Source: Clostridia bacterium (GTDB lineage Bacteria > Bacillota > Clostridia > TANB77 > CAG-508). From it: DNA of 64,000 bases. Under the pieces are notes generated by a model. It saw only the letters and a program-made list of their open reading frames with translations. It made no database searches and was not told the origin of the DNA. Below are positions 8,642-18,832 of this stretch, piece by piece; position 1 is the stretch's first letter; every line of letters begins with the position of its first letter. The stretch is from assembly GCA_017429505.1 (NCBI GenBank), contig JAFROW010000004.1:163411-227410 (forward strand), written 5' to 3'. Position numbers and translations under genes: made by a program.

Positions 8642-9826
8642 TTAATTCTCATCTAAATGACTACAAATATGTTTTCTAGTCATTTCCATTAAATTAAGTT
8701 TAGTAAATCCTTCAACTTGAGTTTTTGCTCTATCTTTTTTCAATTCTTCTTTAAGCAAGTTTTCTATTTTTTCATTATTTTCTTTAACATGCATATCTAT
8801 GTAATCTATTATAATAATTCCTCCAATATCATGAAGTCTAAGTTGTTTTGCAATTTCTATTGTCGCTTCTTTATTCACTTTAAATATTGTATTTTCCAAA
8901 TCAGATTTACCAGTAAATTTACCTGTATTTACATCTATTGCAGTCAGTGCCTCTGTTTTGTCTATAGTTATAAATCCACCACAATTAAGCCATACTTTTC
9001 TATTTTTTGATTTATTAATTTGCGAGTTTAAGTCATACATTTCTAGTAAATTTTGTTTTGGTAAAAAGTCAAGTTTTACACCTTTTATTTCTTCTATTTG
9101 CATTAATTTTTTTAATTCTTCAAATTCTTCTTTATCGTTTGTTATAACTTTATCAACTTTTAGATCTATAAGAATTTTTGATTGCACATTTTCAGAAGAA
9201 TAAATAAGTTTACTTGTTTTGCTTTTTTTATAGTTTTCTTCAATTTCTTTCCATTTCATTTTGCATCTTTTTATGTCTTTTTTTATCTCTTCATCGCTTG
9301 CAAGTTCTGCAGAAGTTCTTATTACGACTCCTTCTTTTGAAGATAAACTCTCCTTTGCAAATATTAAAAGTTCTTCTTTTCTTTTCATATTTTCTATTTT
9401 TTGAGAAATTGTTATAATATCTGTATTTGGCATAAAAACTATATATTTACTTGGTATGCTAATATGTGTAGAGATTCTAGCTCCTTTTTTATCATTACTA
9501 TCCTTTTTTATTTGTATTAATATTTTTTGATTTGGTTTTAGTACATCTGTGATTTTTTTGTTTCCTAAATCTACATCTTTATTTTTTTCATCAACCTGTG
9601 GTAATGCATCTTTTAGATGTAACAAACCTTTTCTGGAATCACCATAATCAACAAACGCTGATTGCATTCCAGGAACAATATCAGAAACTTTTCCTGCATA
9701 AATATTTCCTTCAAGTCTATTATTTTTCGTATTTTGATCATCTTGATATTTTTCAATTAATTTACCATTTTCTACTAAACATATCGTTTCTACATCTTTG
9801 TTTTTGTTTATAATTAGTTCCAACAT
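8642..9826 (-). CDS. rng: Ribonuclease E/G family endoribonuclease
   Basis: A 394-residue Rne/Rng homologue. An S1-like domain spans about residues 35-120 (GNIYAGKVSDIVPGMQSAFV). The catalytic core carries both conserved Asp motifs, TAIDVNTGKF and GGIIIIDYIDM, which bind magnesium in RNase E/G. The protein ends just after the LMEMTRKH motif, so the zinc-link CPxC segment and small domain of longer homologues are absent. The family cleaves single-stranded AU-rich RNA in rRNA maturation and mRNA decay. The gene follows pth by 12 bases. GGGG and AAGG purine runs precede the ATG. Confidence 0.92.
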   Translation of the reverse strand: MLELIINKNKDVETICLVENGKLIEKYQDDQNTKNNRLEGNIYAGKVSDIVPGMQSAFVDYGDSRKGLLHLKDALPQVDEKNKDVDLGNKKITDVLKPNQKILIQIKKDSNDKKGARISTHISIPSKYIVFMPNTDIITISQKIENMKRKEELLIFAKESLSSKEGVVIRTSAELASDEEIKKDIKRCKMKWKEIEENYKKSKTSKLIYSSENVQSKILIDLKVDKVITNDKEEFEELKKLMQIEEIKGVKLDFLPKQNLLEMYDLNSQINKSKNRKVWLNCGGFITIDKTEALTAIDVNTGKFTGKSDLENTIFKVNKEATIEIAKQLRLHDIGGIIIIDYIDMHVKENNEKIENLLKEELKKDRAKTQVEGFTKLNLMEMTRKHICSHLDEN

Positions 9827-9838
9827 TTCCTTTCCCCT

Positions 9839-10399
9839 TTAATTAAATTTGTTCATTGCTTCATCTATTCCATCTCTTAAAATTTCTGGAAGAGCATCTG
9901 TTGCTAAATTTATTCCTTTTAATAAATTTATATAGTCTTCATTTGAAACTTTAGAAATAACATATTCTATTAAATTTGATTTATCTTCGCAAAATCCTGT
10001 TCCAATTCTTATTCTTGGAAATTCTTCTGTTTGAAGACTTTGAATAACTGATTTCATACCATTGTGTCCACCTGGTCCACCTTTTTTTCTAATCTTTATA
10101 ATTCCTGTTTCTAAATCTATATCATCATATATAATTATAATATTGTTTGCAGGAATTTTATAAAAGTTTGCTATTTCTATAATTGAGTCACCACTTAAAT
10201 TCATATAAGTTTGTGGCTTGCACAAAATAACTTTTTCATTTTCTATTGTTCCTGTGCCATAAATTGCTTTAAACCCACTTTTATTAATCTCGATATTGTA
10301 TTTTTCTGAGATCGTGTTCAAAACATCGAATCCCATATTATGCCTTGTAAAGCAATATTCTGGCTCTGGATTTCCCAATCCTACTATAAGATACATCAT
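9839..10399 (-). CDS. pth: Peptidyl-tRNA hydrolase
   Basis: A 186-residue protein, the usual Pth length. It contains LIVGLGNPEPEY, the catalytic His region FTRHNMGF, and KPQTYMNLSG, YDDIDLETG and GGPGGHNGMKS, all classic Pth motifs. It recycles peptidyl-tRNA that drops off ribosomes. Two tandem ATG codons lie at 10399 and 10396, with AAAGGA 4 and 7 bases upstream, so either may be used. It sits in a housekeeping run with rng and prmC. Confidence 0.97.
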   Translation of the reverse strand: MMYLIVGLGNPEPEYCFTRHNMGFDVLNTISEKYNIEINKSGFKAIYGTGTIENEKVILCKPQTYMNLSGDSIIEIANFYKIPANNIIIIYDDIDLETGIIKIRKKGGPGGHNGMKSVIQSLQTEEFPRIRIGTGFCEDKSNLIEYVISKVSNEDYINLLKGINLATDALPEILRDGIDEAMNKFN

Positions 10400-10471
10400 A
10401 AAATCCTTTCAATCAATTATTATTTTATTTTTTTAATATATAAGTATTTTGAGATATAATCTTATTTAACA

Positions 10472-11932
10472 TTATATTATACTCCGCGAATTTTGCCCTG
10501 TTGTTTTCTCATATATTTTTCTCAAAAACATATACAAATACTCATCTTTAAGCCTAATCAAAATAATTCCATAAACTATTACACCTACAATTACCTGTAA
10601 AATAATTGAAGCAATTCCTCTTGAAACAATAATTTTTGTTAAATTGCATGCTATAAACATTATGACTGATGCAAATAAATACTTATAAGATAATTTTACA
10701 ACAGACTTAAATTTTATTTCTCTTTTAAGTTGTCTAAATTGCATATAATCAACTGCTACTTGCGAAATTACTGTTGCAATACAAGCTCCTACTGATGTCC
10801 ATAAAGAGATAAAAATATAATTAAGTACAAAATTAACTAAAACTCCAACTCCAACAGAAATTGTGTATTCTTTTTGCCTTTGTGTTGGTATTAAATATTG
10901 ATTTCCTAAAACATTTGCAACTCCCATAAGTAATATGATGGGACTTATTATGCACATAAGTGTTGATGTTTTTTCAAATCCAGGTCCAAAAAATATTGGT
11001 GTAAATGCTTTTGAAATACTTATTAATCCAAACGTCATTGGGAAACTAAGCAAAAAAGTAAAACTAAATGATCTTTTTATATAATAATTTATTTGCTTTT
11101 TTTCGCCATTTGCAAACATATTCGCCATTCTTGGAATCATAACAATACCAAGTGATGTAACAACTGTCAGCAATAGTCTTATAACTTTTTGACTTTGCTC
11201 ATAATATCCTGTTTCAGATTTATCTACAACAATTTTTCCAAGCATTGTCGTATCTAACATGTTGTATAACTTAGATGTAATTTGAGGAATAAAAAGCAAA
11301 ATAATTGGCTTTATTTGATGTGATAAATTAATTTTTCCTATTTTTACTCCTCTAAAATATTTTGGCAAATATAGCCAAAGCGTTAAGTTTCCTATAAAAT
11401 CTGCTAATGAATAAATATACATATATGTTACTAAATCTTGCTCTTTTTTTACAAATATAAATATTAAAGCAACACTTATTGTTCTAACCAAAATATTTCT
11501 TGTTACAGTTTTTTTGAATTCTTCTAACCCTTGGAAAAACCAGCTTATATCAAAAGCACCTGCTAAAAGTTCAAATAACAGAATTCTATAATACTCGCTA
11601 TATTCTCCTGTTCTCATAAAACACACAAAATAAATTGCAATTGCAACTGATATTGTAATAAATCTAAAAAGAACAAGTTCTATAAAAATTCTTTTTCGCT
11701 TTTGTTTTTTTTGCTGTGCATACGCAATCTCTCTTTGTCCATAAAGTGCAACTCCTAGTGACCCAAACAAAACAAAGTAATTTACAATTGTGTATGTATA
11801 GCTATATATTCCTGTACCTCTAGCGCCTAATACTCTTGATAAATATGGTGTTGTAATTAATGGTAATATTAAAATTAATACTTGATACGCTAAATTGTAT
11901 AAATAATTCTTCGTTATACTTTTTTTAGGCAT
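10472..11932 (-). CDS. Oligosaccharide flippase (Wzx/MATE-like)
   Basis: About 486 residues with 12-14 hydrophobic segments. The N-terminal LILPLITTPYLSRVLGARG followed by TGIYSYT is typical of polysaccharide-synthesis flippases (PF01943, MOP superfamily). It probably moves lipid-linked glycan units across the membrane, possibly for the glycopolymer cluster at the left end, although it lies between prmC and pth. The start at 11932 has AGAAGGA five bases upstream. The longer frame to 11980 has no ribosome site. Confidence 0.85.
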   Translation of the reverse strand: MPKKSITKNYLYNLAYQVLILILPLITTPYLSRVLGARGTGIYSYTYTIVNYFVLFGSLGVALYGQREIAYAQQKKQKRKRIFIELVLFRFITISVAIAIYFVCFMRTGEYSEYYRILLFELLAGAFDISWFFQGLEEFKKTVTRNILVRTISVALIFIFVKKEQDLVTYMYIYSLADFIGNLTLWLYLPKYFRGVKIGKINLSHQIKPIILLFIPQITSKLYNMLDTTMLGKIVVDKSETGYYEQSQKVIRLLLTVVTSLGIVMIPRMANMFANGEKKQINYYIKRSFSFTFLLSFPMTFGLISISKAFTPIFFGPGFEKTSTLMCIISPIILLMGVANVLGNQYLIPTQRQKEYTISVGVGVLVNFVLNYIFISLWTSVGACIATVISQVAVDYMQFRQLKREIKFKSVVKLSYKYLFASVIMFIACNLTKIIVSRGIASIILQVIVGVIVYGIILIRLKDEYLYMFLRKIYEKTTGQNSRSII

Positions 11933-11990
11933 TTTTATCCTTCTTTCTTTTTCATTTCCATAGTATAGCAAAATTTGCAATTTTTGTCAA

Positions 11991-12836
11991 TTACCCAATT
12001 TGCGTAACAATAACCCTGTCATTTTCACACAAATCTTTTTTACAATATGTTTCCACATACCTTTTTTGCCCTTCAATAATTTTTTTCACTGCTTCTTTTT
12101 GATTATATCCTATTTCTACACATAAGTATCCTTGTCTATTTAAAAAATCATGACCTTTTTCATAAATTTTTCTATAAAAGTCAAGCCCATCTTTTCCACC
12201 ATCTAAAGCAATTATTGGCTCTTGTCTTACATCTTTTGGCAATTTATTTATCTCAGAAGTTACTATATATGGTGGATTTGAAACTATTATATCAAATTTA
12301 ATATTTTTTATTTTCTGAAATAAATTAGATTCTATAAAATCTATGTTATTCAATACTCCATTTAATTTTGCATTATATTTCGCTATTTCTAAGGCTTTTT
12401 TGCTTATATCTGTTGCAACAATTTTAACATTAGGTATGTTCTTAGCAAGAGATACAGCTATAGCACCACTTCCAGTACATAAATCTAAAATATATGGATT
12501 TTGTAATCTATTTGCAATTTTTATAACTTCTTCTACTAAAATTTCTGTATCTGGTTGAGGAATAAGTACATCTTTTGTAACTACAAAATTCAATTTCATA
12601 AATTCCTGAACACCTGTAATATATTGAAGTGGCTCGCCAGCAATAAGTCTTTTTATATTTTTCACATACTCATCTCTTTGTACATTTGTAACTTCTTTAT
12701 TATCATATATTATTAAATATTCTCTCGATTTTTTTAAAGTATGCTGTAAAATTGCTCTAGCTTTATTTTTCGGTCCATCAATATCTTCATTTTTTAGCAT
12801 TATTATTCCTTGATTTAGTAGTTCTTTTATTGTCAT
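11991..12836 (-). CDS. prmC: Release factor glutamine methyltransferase
   Basis: About 281 residues. An N-terminal helical domain (about 1-75) contains the YITGVQEF segment. The SAM-binding Rossmann domain has LDLCTGSGAIAVSLA and the substrate-binding SNPPYI motif (NPPY) that recognises the GGQ glutamine of RF1/RF2. The ATG at 12836 follows GGGAGGA and overlaps the hemW stop as ATGA, so translation is probably coupled. Confidence 0.95.
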   Translation of the reverse strand: MTIKELLNQGIIMLKNEDIDGPKNKARAILQHTLKKSREYLIIYDNKEVTNVQRDEYVKNIKRLIAGEPLQYITGVQEFMKLNFVVTKDVLIPQPDTEILVEEVIKIANRLQNPYILDLCTGSGAIAVSLAKNIPNVKIVATDISKKALEIAKYNAKLNGVLNNIDFIESNLFQKIKNIKFDIIVSNPPYIVTSEINKLPKDVRQEPIIALDGGKDGLDFYRKIYEKGHDFLNRQGYLCVEIGYNQKEAVKKIIEGQKRYVETYCKKDLCENDRVIVTQIG

Positions 12837-13996
12837 ACAAATTCCTCCCATACAAGATTAGCTAAATCCAATCCTTTATTAGAAAGTTTTATTCTGTCTC
12901 CATCTATTGAAATTAGCTTTTCTTCATAAAGCTTTTTTAGTTCTTTTCTATATAACATTATAGGATTTTCATTAAAAATTCTTTCGAATTCTTGAATTGA
13001 AATTCCATCTATTTTTCTTAATCCTAAAATCATGTATTCATTCATCTTTTGAGTTTTATCTTGCACTTCTTCTGTTATAATGTTTTTCTCAAAATTCTGA
13101 GTATTACAATTTTTTATATATTCTTCCATATTAGAAATATTTCCAAATCTTTTATTATCTATATACGAATATGCTGCAACTCCAAATCCTATATATTCTT
13201 TTTGATTCCAGCAATCTAAATTATGCTTAGACTCAAATCCAGGCTTTGCAAAATTTGATATTTCATAATGTTTATATCCTTTTAATTCTAAAAAATTTTT
13301 AACATACCAATACATCTGTCTTTCTGCTTCTTCATCAGGCAGTTCTAATTTTCCTGTATCAATTAATTTTTGAATTGGCGTATCATCTTCTACAATTAGA
13401 GAATATACAGAAATATGTTCAGGATTTAATTTACATATTTTTTCTAAAGAGTCTTTTAAATCTGCTATTGATTGGTTTGGAAGCCCAAGCATTAAATCAA
13501 CATTAATATTTTTAAACCCTATTTTTCTCGCTAAATTATATGTTTCTATAAATTGTTGATAATTATGTATTCTTCCAATTTGTTTTAATAATTCATCTTT
13601 GGTGCTTTGAAGTCCTATGCTTAATCTATTAACTCCAGCATTTTTATAATCCTCAAGTTTTTGTTTTGTAATTGTTCCTGGGTTTATTTCTATTGTAATA
13701 GATATTTCGTCTATTTGAGTTTTTTTTGTGTCATTTGTTCGATTTGGCGAAATATCTAATGTTTTAAAAATATCAATTATATATTTACTATCTATATATG
13801 AAGGAGTTCCCCCACCTATATATATAGTTTTTATTTTATAATCCTTATTTAATTTTTTCCAATTTTCAATTTCTTTTTTCATAGCTTCTACATATTCTCT
13901 TTGTTTCTCTTCTTTATTTGCAAATGACACAAAATCACAATACAAGCACTTTTGCTTACAAAAAGGAATATGAATATATACGCCTAATTCTTTCAT
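12833..13996 (-). CDS. hemW: Radical SAM heme chaperone HemW-like protein
   Basis: A 387-residue protein. It starts with VYIHIPFCKQKCLYCDF, where CxxxCxxC plus the following Phe binds the 4Fe-4S cluster. GGGTPSYI (SAM contact) and SIGLQS follow, then the HemW C-terminal domain with YEISNFAKPG. HemW proteins resemble HemN but act as heme carriers and lack true coproporphyrinogen oxidase activity. The start lacks a strong ribosome site. It heads a coupled pair with prmC. Confidence 0.9.
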   Translation of the reverse strand: MKELGVYIHIPFCKQKCLYCDFVSFANKEEKQREYVEAMKKEIENWKKLNKDYKIKTIYIGGGTPSYIDSKYIIDIFKTLDISPNRTNDTKKTQIDEISITIEINPGTITKQKLEDYKNAGVNRLSIGLQSTKDELLKQIGRIHNYQQFIETYNLARKIGFKNINVDLMLGLPNQSIADLKDSLEKICKLNPEHISVYSLIVEDDTPIQKLIDTGKLELPDEEAERQMYWYVKNFLELKGYKHYEISNFAKPGFESKHNLDCWNQKEYIGFGVAAYSYIDNKRFGNISNMEEYIKNCNTQNFEKNIITEEVQDKTQKMNEYMILGLRKIDGISIQEFERIFNENPIMLYRKELKKLYEEKLISIDGDRIKLSNKGLDLANLVWEEFV

Positions 13997-14094
13997 TTAT
14001 TTTAACATTCCATTCTTTAAAGTTCAAATTTTAATTAAATATGTTTACAAATAACAATTGTTTTTATCTTTACCTGATATATATATTTATTTTT

Positions 14095-14124
14095 AAAAAA
14101 ATATTTAATCGTGCACAATTAAAT
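14095..14124 (-). terminator. Likely terminator downstream of whiA
   Basis: A 7-bp stem (14103-14109 with 14118-14124) around a GTGCAC-containing loop, followed on the minus strand by ATTTTTTTAAA. A second AT stem around GCGCGC lies immediately to the right, so the two may form alternatives. Confidence 0.5.
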
Positions 14125-14172
14125 CGCGCGCAATTTAATTTTTTTCATCCAAAAATATAATAATACATTCTC

Positions 14173-15036
14173 TCATTTTGATAATTCTATAATTTTCTTT
14201 AATCTATAATTAACTCCTGATTTTCCAACAGGATTTTTTAATTTTTTTCCAAGTTCAGCAAGTGGCATATCAGGATACTCTAATCTAAGTTCTGCTAATT
14301 CCTGTAAACTCTTATCCATCTTGTTAAAATTACCATTTTCTTTTAGTTTTTTTATTGCATTTATTTGTTCAACAGAAGCATTTAAAATCTTATTTAAATT
14401 CGCTGTTTTACAATTAACCAGCCTGTTTATTTTATTATTCATATCTCTTTGTACTCGAATCTGTTCAAATTCAAGCACAGATTTGTTTGCTCCAATAAAT
14501 GCCAAAAATTTTGAAATTTCTTCTCCCTCTTTAATATAAATGCCTTTTTCTATAGATTTGAGATTTATATTAAAATCTTTTAATACTTCTATTAAAAATT
14601 TTATTAACTCACTATTTTCAACTTTTATTTCTAAGTGATATTTATTTTCAGGATTATTTACTGAACCTGATCCCATAAACAATCCTCTTACAAAAGCTCT
14701 TTTTTCTAGCTCTTCGGCTTTTACCAAAAAATCTTTCAAGCCTTGTGTCTCAGTTTGTTTCAAATATTCTATAACCTTAGGACTTTTTGCAGTAATCACA
14801 TAAACTTTTCCTTGTAAATCAATTTTAAAGTCATTAATATCAACATTTTTTAGTAATTTTCCAAATCGATTTATATTATATTCATTTTCAGTCGAAAACT
14901 TAATTTTGTTTTTATCAAATTCACTATTTGCACTTGATAAATATCCTACAAGTTCATATTTTACTTCATTTTTTTTAGCTAAATTACTTAATTCACTTAA
15001 TTCCTTTTTTATTTCATACGAAAAAGATCTGTTCAT
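14173..15036 (-). CDS. whiA: DNA-binding protein WhiA
   Basis: A 287-residue WhiA homologue. An N-terminal region (SYEIKKEL) leads into two LAGLIDADG-like segments, of which FVRGLFMGSGSVNNP is the clear one. After NRLVNCKTANLNK comes a C-terminal helix-turn-helix (LAELRLEYPDMPLAELGKKL and VNYRLKKI). In Firmicutes WhiA affects cell division and chromosome segregation. The usual rapZ and yvcK partners are not next to it here. Its start overlaps the last base of the DUF2207 gene. Confidence 0.93.
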   Translation of the reverse strand: MNRSFSYEIKKELSELSNLAKKNEVKYELVGYLSSANSEFDKNKIKFSTENEYNINRFGKLLKNVDINDFKIDLQGKVYVITAKSPKVIEYLKQTETQGLKDFLVKAEELEKRAFVRGLFMGSGSVNNPENKYHLEIKVENSELIKFLIEVLKDFNINLKSIEKGIYIKEGEEISKFLAFIGANKSVLEFEQIRVQRDMNNKINRLVNCKTANLNKILNASVEQINAIKKLKENGNFNKMDKSLQELAELRLEYPDMPLAELGKKLKNPVGKSGVNYRLKKIIELSK

Positions 15037-16763
15037 TAACGGAAGCCACCTCCGCCTCCGCCACCACCGAAGGAACCTCCGCCTCCGCCTCCAGAAGAGA
15101 ATCCTCCTCCTCCAGAGCTATAGCTTTCTGCAGCAGCTCTTGCAGAATTTGCACTAGATACACCTCTTGAAGATACGTAATTTATATATACTAGATTGTC
15201 ATAAGAGCCATAATTTGTTTGCTCAATCATATCTGGATATAGCTCTTTAAATTGTTTAGAAACTTGTTTTGCAATTCCAAGTAATTGTGCATATATTAAA
15301 TAATCTTCAAATAATTCTACTTCTATTGCATATCTTTCTTGAATTAATGTATATTCAAGTAAAAATCTCTTAAGGCCTGCAATATGAATTGCTTCTTCTT
15401 TTAACTCTTGTGTAGCAGTATATTTAGTTCCAAATAATCCTTTTCCTTCGTTTTTTATAAGTCCATCTGCATTAAGTAATGATCTTTGATCTTTTAAAAT
15501 GTTATCAAACCAACCTAATATTTTCTCATAACTTGATTTACACCATTTTTCAAATTCTTTATTTTCTAATATTCCATCTTTACTTGCAACATGCATCATA
15601 TGAAATAGGCTTTCTTCTCTTTCATTTTCAAATTTTTTGGTCACTTCATCTCCAAGAATTATAACAGTTTGTTCTTTTTTAAAAATTTTGCCTCCATCTC
15701 TTTGTTCTGTTCTAATCATACCAGCTTTTAGCCACTTTAAGATAATTGCTCCTAAAATATCGGTTTTATTTTTCATAATTCCATATTGGTATGCAATATA
15801 GTATGCCCTAAAAATATCCCCATTACATGGAATATCTCTATAATATGCAACATCTTTTGGAATTTTCTTTCCTGACTCACCATATTTGAATCCATATTTT
15901 TTTCCTGAGGTTGTGCTAGACACAATCGCAATAATTACAAATGGTATAAAAGTTATGATAACACTAAAAAATCCAACTATTGCAGTAATTATTTTTTCAA
16001 ACCATGATACTTGTTTTTTGTTATAAGGTGTAGACCCTTCTTGTGCCATTTCATAATAATAATTAAAATCATGATTTAACACATTGCTTGTATTAAATGT
16101 CTCTTTTGGAAACTTTGCTAAAAATGTCATATATTCAGACTTAGCAAGGCTTTTTCCTTCTGTATCCATATGGATTGCTCCATCATTTTTATCCACATAG
16201 CAAAGTGCTCCATACTTTCCATATCCCCATACATCTATTGTATCTGGAAAAAAAGTATTTGCATGAACTTTTATCTTTACGCTTCCAATAGTAGTTGAAA
16301 AATCATAAGGAATTAAAGTCCAATACATCATTTGAGAATCTGTAAGTTCAGATACAAAGTTAGAAATATTGTATTTTGCTGTATATACATTAGAACCATA
16401 ATTACTTATTCCCCAACAAAGTTCTACACCATTGTATATTTTGTTAATTCCACATTTATATGCCTTTTCACTCATCGTCTCATCCGTGTCCCATGTGCCT
16501 ATATTTGTATATGTTTTTGTTTTATCATATACTCTTAGATTTGTAATTTGCGAATTTCCTAAACTGTAATATGGATGGTAAACCTCTGTTCCTTGATTTG
16601 TTGAGCAAGTCCACACTTCTGTTACTTCCGCATTTCCATTGTTATCTACATAAATATCCATATTTATGCTACTTATTGAATTTGCATTTACTATATTTTT
16701 TAATCCTATTGTGAAAAATAATGCTATTGAAATTATTGTTAATTTTAAAATTTTATTTTTCAT
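15036..16763 (-). CDS. DUF2207 membrane protein with Gly-rich tail
   Basis: A 575-residue protein. A signal peptide (residues 1-27) is followed by an extracellular domain of about 210 residues with a beta-rich DUF2207 look. A membrane segment lies near residue 270 (ITAIVGFFSVIITFIPFVII) and a cytoplasmic region follows. The end is a low-complexity tail of Ser and Gly runs closing in GGGGFR. DUF2207 proteins are widespread in Firmicutes and have no assigned role. The stop overlaps the whiA start. The Gly codons form a GC-rich repeat at about 15040-15110 that could be unstable. Confidence 0.8.
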   Translation of the reverse strand: MKNKILKLTIISIALFFTIGLKNIVNANSISSINMDIYVDNNGNAEVTEVWTCSTNQGTEVYHPYYSLGNSQITNLRVYDKTKTYTNIGTWDTDETMSEKAYKCGINKIYNGVELCWGISNYGSNVYTAKYNISNFVSELTDSQMMYWTLIPYDFSTTIGSVKIKVHANTFFPDTIDVWGYGKYGALCYVDKNDGAIHMDTEGKSLAKSEYMTFLAKFPKETFNTSNVLNHDFNYYYEMAQEGSTPYNKKQVSWFEKIITAIVGFFSVIITFIPFVIIAIVSSTTSGKKYGFKYGESGKKIPKDVAYYRDIPCNGDIFRAYYIAYQYGIMKNKTDILGAIILKWLKAGMIRTEQRDGGKIFKKEQTVIILGDEVTKKFENEREESLFHMMHVASKDGILENKEFEKWCKSSYEKILGWFDNILKDQRSLLNADGLIKNEGKGLFGTKYTATQELKEEAIHIAGLKRFLLEYTLIQERYAIEVELFEDYLIYAQLLGIAKQVSKQFKELYPDMIEQTNYGSYDNLVYINYVSSRGVSSANSARAAAESYSSGGGGFSSGGGGGGSFGGGGGGGGFR

Positions 16764-16832
16764 TTATCTTATCCTCCTAGATTTTTTTGCACTAACATAC
16801 CCATTTTCAGTAGTTTCCAAGATGAAGTTACT

Positions 16833-16859
16833 TTTTTTCTCCGTCCCCAAAAGGAACCT
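16833..16859. repeat. GGGACGG-type intergenic element, copy 2
   Basis: On the minus strand AGGTTCCTTTTGGGGACGG leads into a poly-A run. It closely matches copy 1 at 8612-8638. It begins at the stop codon of the ABC transporter gene and fills the short gap before the DUF2207 gene. Confidence 0.5.
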
Positions 16860-18736
16860 CACTCTAATTCAAACGCACCTGTATACAACTGATAATATTG
16901 TCCTTTTTCTTCTAACAATTGCTCATGTGTTCCTCTTTCTATAATATTTCCATGTTCCAGAACCATTATAGCTTTGGCATTTCTAACTGTTGAAAGTCTA
17001 TGTGCAATTACAAAAACTGTTCTTCCATTCATAAGTTTATCCATTCCTTCTTGAACCAATTTTTCTGTTCTTGTATCTATGCTTGAAGTAGCTTCATCCA
17101 AAATCATGACAGGCGGATCATTTATTGCACATCTTGCAATTGCTAAAAGCTGTCTTTGTCCTTGTGATAGCTGACTTCCATTTTGAGTTAACATTGTGTC
17201 ATATCCATTTGGAAGCATTGATATAAACTCATGTGCATTTGCTATTTTTGCTGCATTTATTACTTCTTCATCTGTTGCATCAAGTTTTCCATATTTAATG
17301 TTTTCTTTTATAGTTCCTGTAAACAAGTTTGTATCTTGTAAAACCAATCCTAAAGATCTTCTTAAATCTTCTTTTTTGATTTTATTAATATTTATTCCGT
17401 CATATCTTATTTTTCCGTCTTCTACATCATAAAATCTATTAATAAGATTTGTAATTGTAGTTTTTCCTGCACCTGTTGCTCCAACAAATGCAATTTTTTG
17501 ACCAGGTTTTGCATAAAGAGAGATATTGTGCAAAATTTCTTTATCAGGCTCATATCCAAAATCTACATTTTCCATTTCTATATGACCTTTTAGTTCAATA
17601 TACTCTAAACGTCCGTCATGATGAGGATATTTCCAGGCCCATTTTTCTGTTCTTTCTTCAGTTTCTGTAATATTTCCTTTTTCATCAATTTTTGCATTTA
17701 CAAGTGTTACATATCCATCATCAACTTCTGGTTCTTCATCTATTAGTTTAAAAATTCTTGTTGCACCTGCAATTGCCATAACAACAGTGTTTGCTTGACT
17801 CGATACATTTTTTATAGGTTGATTAAAGCTTCTGGTTAATGCTAAAAATGAAGCAATAGTTCCAATTGTAAGAGATGGCACCTTTCCTGATATTGCAAGA
17901 AATGCTCCAATTATTGCAACTAATACATACTCAATATTTCCTAAATTGTTAAGTATTGGCATTAATATATTTGCAAATTTATTTGCATTTACCATATTAT
18001 CAAATAAATTTTCATTTAGTTTATCAAAATTGTCTTTTGCTCTATCCTCATAATTAAATACTTTTACAACCTTTTGACCATTTATCATTTCTTCTATATA
18101 GCCATTTACTTTTCCTAGAGTTTCTTGTTGCCCTATAAAGTACGAACCACTTCTTTTGGTTATAGACATTGTAACTCTAAGCATTATAGCTACAAATAAA
18201 AATATGAATAATGTTAACTGCCAACTTAAAGCAAACATTGAAATTGTAACTGCAATTAGTGACAAAATTGAAGATACAAGTTGTGGCATGCTTTGTGAAA
18301 TCATTTGCTCTAATGTGTCTGTATCATTTGTATAATAACTCATTACATCTCCATGAGGTACTGTGTCGAAATATTTTATTGGCAGCTTTTGCATTTTTGC
18401 AAACATTGTATCTCTTATTTTTTTCAAAGTTCCTTGTGCTATAACTACCATAAGTCTGTTATAAATAAATGTTGCAATAATTCCAAGTAAGAAAATTCCG
18501 CACATAATTAATACTAAATTTCTTAATCCATCAAAAACAGGATTTTCAGTTCCAAGTAGTGGAACTATGTAATCATCTATTATTTTTTTGCTAAATAAAG
18601 GTGCTGAAACTGATACAACAGAACTTATAACTAAACAAACAAATACTAAAATTAAATGTTTTTTGTATTTTTCAGTTATTATTTTTAAAAGTCTTTTTAC
18701 AGTGCCTTTATTTAACTCAGGTCTTTTATCTTTCAT
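16859..18736 (-). CDS. ABC exporter half-transporter (TMD-NBD), subunit B
   Basis: A 625-residue fused transporter. Six membrane helices span about residues 20-320 and the ATPase domain about 385-620. The ATPase shows Walker A GATGAGKTT, Q-loop LVLQDTNLF, signature LSQGQRQ, Walker B VMILDEATSSID and the H-loop AHRLST. An insert of about 40 residues separates the membrane and ATPase domains (EETERTEKWAWKYPHHDG). It pairs with the following half-transporter to make a heterodimeric exporter. The substrate, a drug, lipid or peptide, cannot be told. Confidence 0.93.
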   Translation of the reverse strand: MKDKRPELNKGTVKRLLKIITEKYKKHLILVFVCLVISSVVSVSAPLFSKKIIDDYIVPLLGTENPVFDGLRNLVLIMCGIFLLGIIATFIYNRLMVVIAQGTLKKIRDTMFAKMQKLPIKYFDTVPHGDVMSYYTNDTDTLEQMISQSMPQLVSSILSLIAVTISMFALSWQLTLFIFLFVAIMLRVTMSITKRSGSYFIGQQETLGKVNGYIEEMINGQKVVKVFNYEDRAKDNFDKLNENLFDNMVNANKFANILMPILNNLGNIEYVLVAIIGAFLAISGKVPSLTIGTIASFLALTRSFNQPIKNVSSQANTVVMAIAGATRIFKLIDEEPEVDDGYVTLVNAKIDEKGNITETEERTEKWAWKYPHHDGRLEYIELKGHIEMENVDFGYEPDKEILHNISLYAKPGQKIAFVGATGAGKTTITNLINRFYDVEDGKIRYDGININKIKKEDLRRSLGLVLQDTNLFTGTIKENIKYGKLDATDEEVINAAKIANAHEFISMLPNGYDTMLTQNGSQLSQGQRQLLAIARCAINDPPVMILDEATSSIDTRTEKLVQEGMDKLMNGRTVFVIAHRLSTVRNAKAIMVLEHGNIIERGTHEQLLEEKGQYYQLYTGAFELE

Positions 18737-18832
18737 TATTTCCTCCCTTTTTATAATTAACTGATATAATTATCTCTATATTACCAATTATATTTCCCAT
18801 ATTTGCTCCATATTTATTATAAAATTTCGAAA

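Noticed and set aside
15040-15120. GC-rich repeat taken as a foreign insertion
   Set aside because: It is the codon run for the Gly-rich tail of the DUF2207 protein and stays in frame.
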